7,974 nucleotides of DNA from Actinomycetota bacterium (lineage in GTDB: Bacteria > Actinomycetota > Actinomycetes > Nanopelagicales > Nanopelagicaceae), in the NCBI GenBank assembly GCA_009700405.1, contig WLMD01000075.1, positions 1 to 7,974 on the forward strand, in the 5' to 3' direction. Position numbers and translations under genes: made by a program. The notes under the pieces were generated by a model, which was not told the DNA's origin, did not search any database, and worked only from the letters and a program-made list of their open reading frames with translations. Below, piece by piece: positions 6,729-7,974 of the stretch; the first letter of the stretch is position 1, and each line of letters starts with the position of its first letter.

Positions 6729-7225
6729 CAATCTGCCAATAATATAGGCGGAGCACGCGTGTGGTTTATCGATCTAAATAATTCATTCCGGAAACCACAA
6801 ATGAAGCGAAACCCACCGAAAATCTCCTGATACGAAAAAGTAAATCTTTTGAAAGTCGATGGAATAAATGCCCAGTGAACAAAAGCCAGAAGGTTGAGAA
6901 AACATTCTTCAAATTTACGAGTAGCAACAAAGCTGATAACTACGGCGACAATGTGAGCGGTACTCATTCGCACAAACGACTGAGCAGGCGGGAGATGGAA
7001 TGCCAGGTGGCCAAGAACCTGAAAAAGCAAAAGAATAAAGGCAAGGAATGGTCCGTCCAACTCCCGAGGAGGGCGAATTGCAAAGAGAAAAGTGGATAAG
7101 AAAAATAGTGGCGCTAATAACGGCGAAGGGGCTAAATCCCCACCGCCCAGATGATGGGCAAGCGCGATGCTAAGAAAGAAAACAGCATTGAGCGCAAGAC
7201 TTCGGAGAACTCGATTGCCCAACAT
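6728..7225 (-). CDS. Small histidine-rich membrane protein, first gene of the copper cluster
   Basis: Unnamed integral membrane protein of 165 residues with four or five predicted helices (about 8-25, 33-50, 59-77, 86-103, 108-122) and a soluble C-terminus. Histidines sit in or at the ends of the helices: His24 and His25, His73 and His77 in GHLAFH, His91 in STAHIVA, and His117. This spacing suggests metal contact or transfer within the membrane. Similar short His-bearing proteins occur near CopC/YcnI genes in other actinobacteria (general recollection, not checked). The hydrophobic pattern, same strand and position ahead of YcnI support a real gene. No Shine-Dalgarno precedes ATG 7225 and there is no upstream start in frame. 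TATCCT (7237-7232) ends 6 nt before the ATG, which fits a leaderless transcript. Function beyond a copper link is unknown. Confidence 0.7.
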   Translation of the reverse strand: MLGNRVLRSLALNAVFFLSIALAHHLGGGDLAPSPLLAPLFFLSTFLFAIRPPRELDGPFLAFILLLFQVLGHLAFHLPPAQSFVRMSTAHIVAVVISFVATRKFEECFLNLLAFVHWAFIPSTFKRFTFSYQEIFGGFRFICGFRNELFRSINHTRAPPILLAD

Positions 7226-7231
7226 CGCGTA

Positions 7232-7237
7232 AGGATA
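7232..7237 (-). promoter_or_regulatory. Candidate -10 box (TATCCT) for a leaderless transcript of the His-rich membrane gene
   Basis: TATCCT on the minus strand is followed by 6 nt and then the ATG at 7225, so transcription could begin at or next to the A of the start codon. This agrees with the missing ribosome binding site and with the frequent leaderless genes of Actinobacteria. No clear -35 is visible. Confidence 0.4.
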
Positions 7238-7308
7238 GTGTGGGCTGATCCAAATAGGAGCGATTGCCCTTTCTGGGACCTACATCAATTTCTAAATCCT
7301 GCCTTGAT

Positions 7309-7317
7309 TGATAGGGT
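7309..7317 (+). promoter_or_regulatory. Extended -10 promoter (TGATAGGGT) for the riboswitch-controlled gene
   Basis: TGN followed by TAGGGT (TAnnnT form) at 7312-7317 predicts a transcript start near 7324, two bases before the first base of the riboswitch P1 stem. The -35 region is poor, as is common when a TGN extension is present. Confidence 0.5.
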
Positions 7318-7325
7318 ATGCGCCA

Positions 7326-7438
7326 GGTCATGAGTGTCAGCATCAAGCCCCGGCTCGCTGATCGGCAACCCTCCACCGCGGTGGGGTGCTCCGGGTGAAG
7401 ACCAGGTTATGACAAACACGTCATAACAAGCGCGGGCC
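7326..7438 (+). promoter_or_regulatory. SAM-IV riboswitch aptamer
   Basis: S-adenosylmethionine-sensing RNA of the SAM-IV class, which normally lowers expression of methionine or sulfur genes when SAM is plentiful. The core is recognisable by eye: GGTCATGAG at the 5' end, AAGCCCCGGCT, CGGCAACCCTCC, CCGCGGTGGGGTGC and CCGGGTGA. Pairings seen: P1 GGTC 7326-7329 with GACC 7400-7403; P2 GTCAGC 7336-7341 with GCTGAT 7357-7362 (one G-U); P3 CCAC 7373-7376 with GTGG 7381-7384, whose loop CGCG (7377-7380) can pair with the 3' CGCG (7431-7434) as the extra pseudoknot that sets SAM-IV apart from SAM-I; and a hairpin GTTATGAC / GTCATAAC (7406-7413 with 7420-7427). The next gene on the strand is an amino acid binding lipoprotein. 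End points are good to a few bases. Confidence 0.92.
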
Positions 7439-7486
7439 AGGGCACAGACTCGGGCCCGATTGATGGGCTAATCGCCCGAAGAAAGG
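7434..7486 (+). promoter_or_regulatory. Likely expression platform of the SAM-IV riboswitch with ribosome binding site
   Basis: Between aptamer and start codon several exclusive helices are possible: GGGCC 7434-7438 with GGCCC 7453-7457, CGGGC 7451-7455 with GCCCG 7474-7478, and a local hairpin GGGC-5-GCCC (7465-7477). The last two lie next to the Shine-Dalgarno GAAAGG (7481-7486). The first shares bases with the 3' strand of the aptamer pseudoknot, so ligand-stabilised folding could decide which helix forms. No T-run follows, which points to control of translation, not termination. Inferred from pairing only. Confidence 0.5.
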
Positions 7487-7492
7487 TAAATG

Positions 7493-7974
7493 ATGCGTAA
7501 AGTTTCCAAAATAGCGTTTGGGACATCGTTGCTGCTCGTTGCGATTTCATTGACAGCGTGTTCTGCGCAATCTTCATCAACGACAGAAACAGCTGCAACG
7601 TGTACCGCAGGAGCACTTCCAACTCTCACTAGTGGAGTCATCAGTATCGGAACAGATGATCCTGCCTACGATCCTTGGTTTAGCAACAATGACCCATCTA
7701 ACGCAAAAGGATTTGAATCAGCAGTTGCATATGCCGTAGCAAATGAGCTTGGCTACCCAGCAGATAAAGTTGTATGGATAAAAGCTCCATTCAACACTGT
7801 TATTCAACCTGGCACTAAGCCCTTTGATTTTGATATCAATCAAGTATCAATTACTGCAGAGCGTGCTAATGCCGTTGATTTCTCTTCAGGGTATTACGAC
7901 GTTGCGCAAGCAGTCGTAACAATCAAGGGTTCAAAAATCGCTAACGCAAAAACCATTGCAGATCTTGCAAACGC
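7493..7974 (+). CDS. Polar amino acid ABC transporter solute-binding lipoprotein, N-terminal part (runs off right edge)
   Basis: Extracytoplasmic, lipid-anchored binding protein of the polar amino acid family (SBP family 3, type II periplasmic-binding fold), the receptor of an importer whose other subunits probably lie beyond the right edge. A lipoprotein signal ends in the lipobox LTAC (20-23) with Cys23 as acylated residue, then a Ser/Thr-rich linker. The domain starts at about 46 with GVISIGTDDPAYDPW, followed by KGFESAVAYAVANELGY and, near 115-140, DFDINQVSITAERANAVDFSSGYY. The latter is the family's T-x-E-R and F-S-x-x-Y-Y region that holds the substrate carboxylate. Two in-frame ATGs (7490, 7493) follow GAAAGG (7481-7486); 7493 has the better 6-nt spacing. 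The SAM-IV riboswitch in its leader suggests methionine or another sulfur compound as substrate. Of about 280-300 usual residues, 160 are present. Confidence 0.9.
   Translation, partial: MRKVSKIAFGTSLLLVAISLTACSAQSSSTTETAATCTAGALPTLTSGVISIGTDDPAYDPWFSNNDPSNAKGFESAVAYAVANELGYPADKVVWIKAPFNTVIQPGTKPFDFDINQVSITAERANAVDFSSGYYDVAQAVVTIKGSKIANAKTIADLAN

Noticed and set aside
6875..7099. Plus-strand open frame of 74 codons
   Set aside because: Antisense to the His-rich membrane gene; its product is a Lys/Glu/Asn-rich polar string with no domain. The opposite strand shows clear membrane helices.
7170..7376. Minus-strand open frame of 68 codons
   Set aside because: Runs through the SAM-IV aptamer and overlaps the start of the membrane gene in another frame; no ribosome binding site or recognisable protein.
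7326..7438. SAM-I (S-box) riboswitch
   Set aside because: The core resembles SAM-I, but the compact GGTCATGAG start, the CCGCGG loop and the 3' CGCGGG strand able to pair with it match SAM-IV.
7407..7622. Minus-strand open frame of 71 codons
   Set aside because: Antisense to the riboswitch end and the lipoprotein signal region; no family features.
1..7974. Mobile element, prophage, CRISPR array, tRNA or toxin-antitoxin locus
   Set aside because: No transposase or integrase motifs, no repeat-spacer pattern, no cloverleaf and no small gene pair of that type seen on either strand.

Overview
The window looks like a chromosomal segment of an actinobacterium with a small, moderate-G+C genome, of the freshwater acI / Nanopelagicales type. 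The reasons are a SAM-IV class riboswitch (known mainly from Actinobacteria), a paired actinobacterial-style heterodimeric ABC exporter, very tight gene packing (ATGA and TTAA overlaps), and secreted proteins with a short basic, Cys-containing tail. The lineage is inferred from these traits, since no marker gene is present.

Layout. (1) Positions 1-494, minus strand: the N-terminal 164 residues of an NCS1-type (cytosine/purine/allantoin-like) permease, running off the left edge. (2) 595-4172, plus strand: two overlapping genes for the halves of a type I ABC exporter. The first half has lost its A-loop, Walker A lysine and switch histidine but keeps LSGGQ. The second keeps all of those but has lost LSGGQ. 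Together they can form exactly one canonical ATP site. (3) 4169-7225, minus strand, transcribed towards the ABC genes: a small histidine-rich membrane protein, then a YcnI/DUF1775 protein, a CopC-domain protein and a SulP anion transporter without a STAS domain. The first three form a likely copper-handling module, because both secreted proteins would begin with histidine after signal-peptide cleavage. The SulP gene has its own TATAAT box inside an inverted repeat. (4) 7309-7974, plus strand: an extended -10 promoter, a SAM-IV riboswitch (about 7326-7438), a likely expression platform, and the start of a lipoprotein solute-binding protein of the polar amino acid family, running off the right edge.

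The two most interesting points are the complementary decay of the two ABC halves and the SAM-IV control of an amino acid binding protein. The second predicts a methionine (or other sulfur amino acid) uptake system. I see no mobile element, CRISPR array, tRNA or rRNA. No gene-free stretch exceeds 300 bases.
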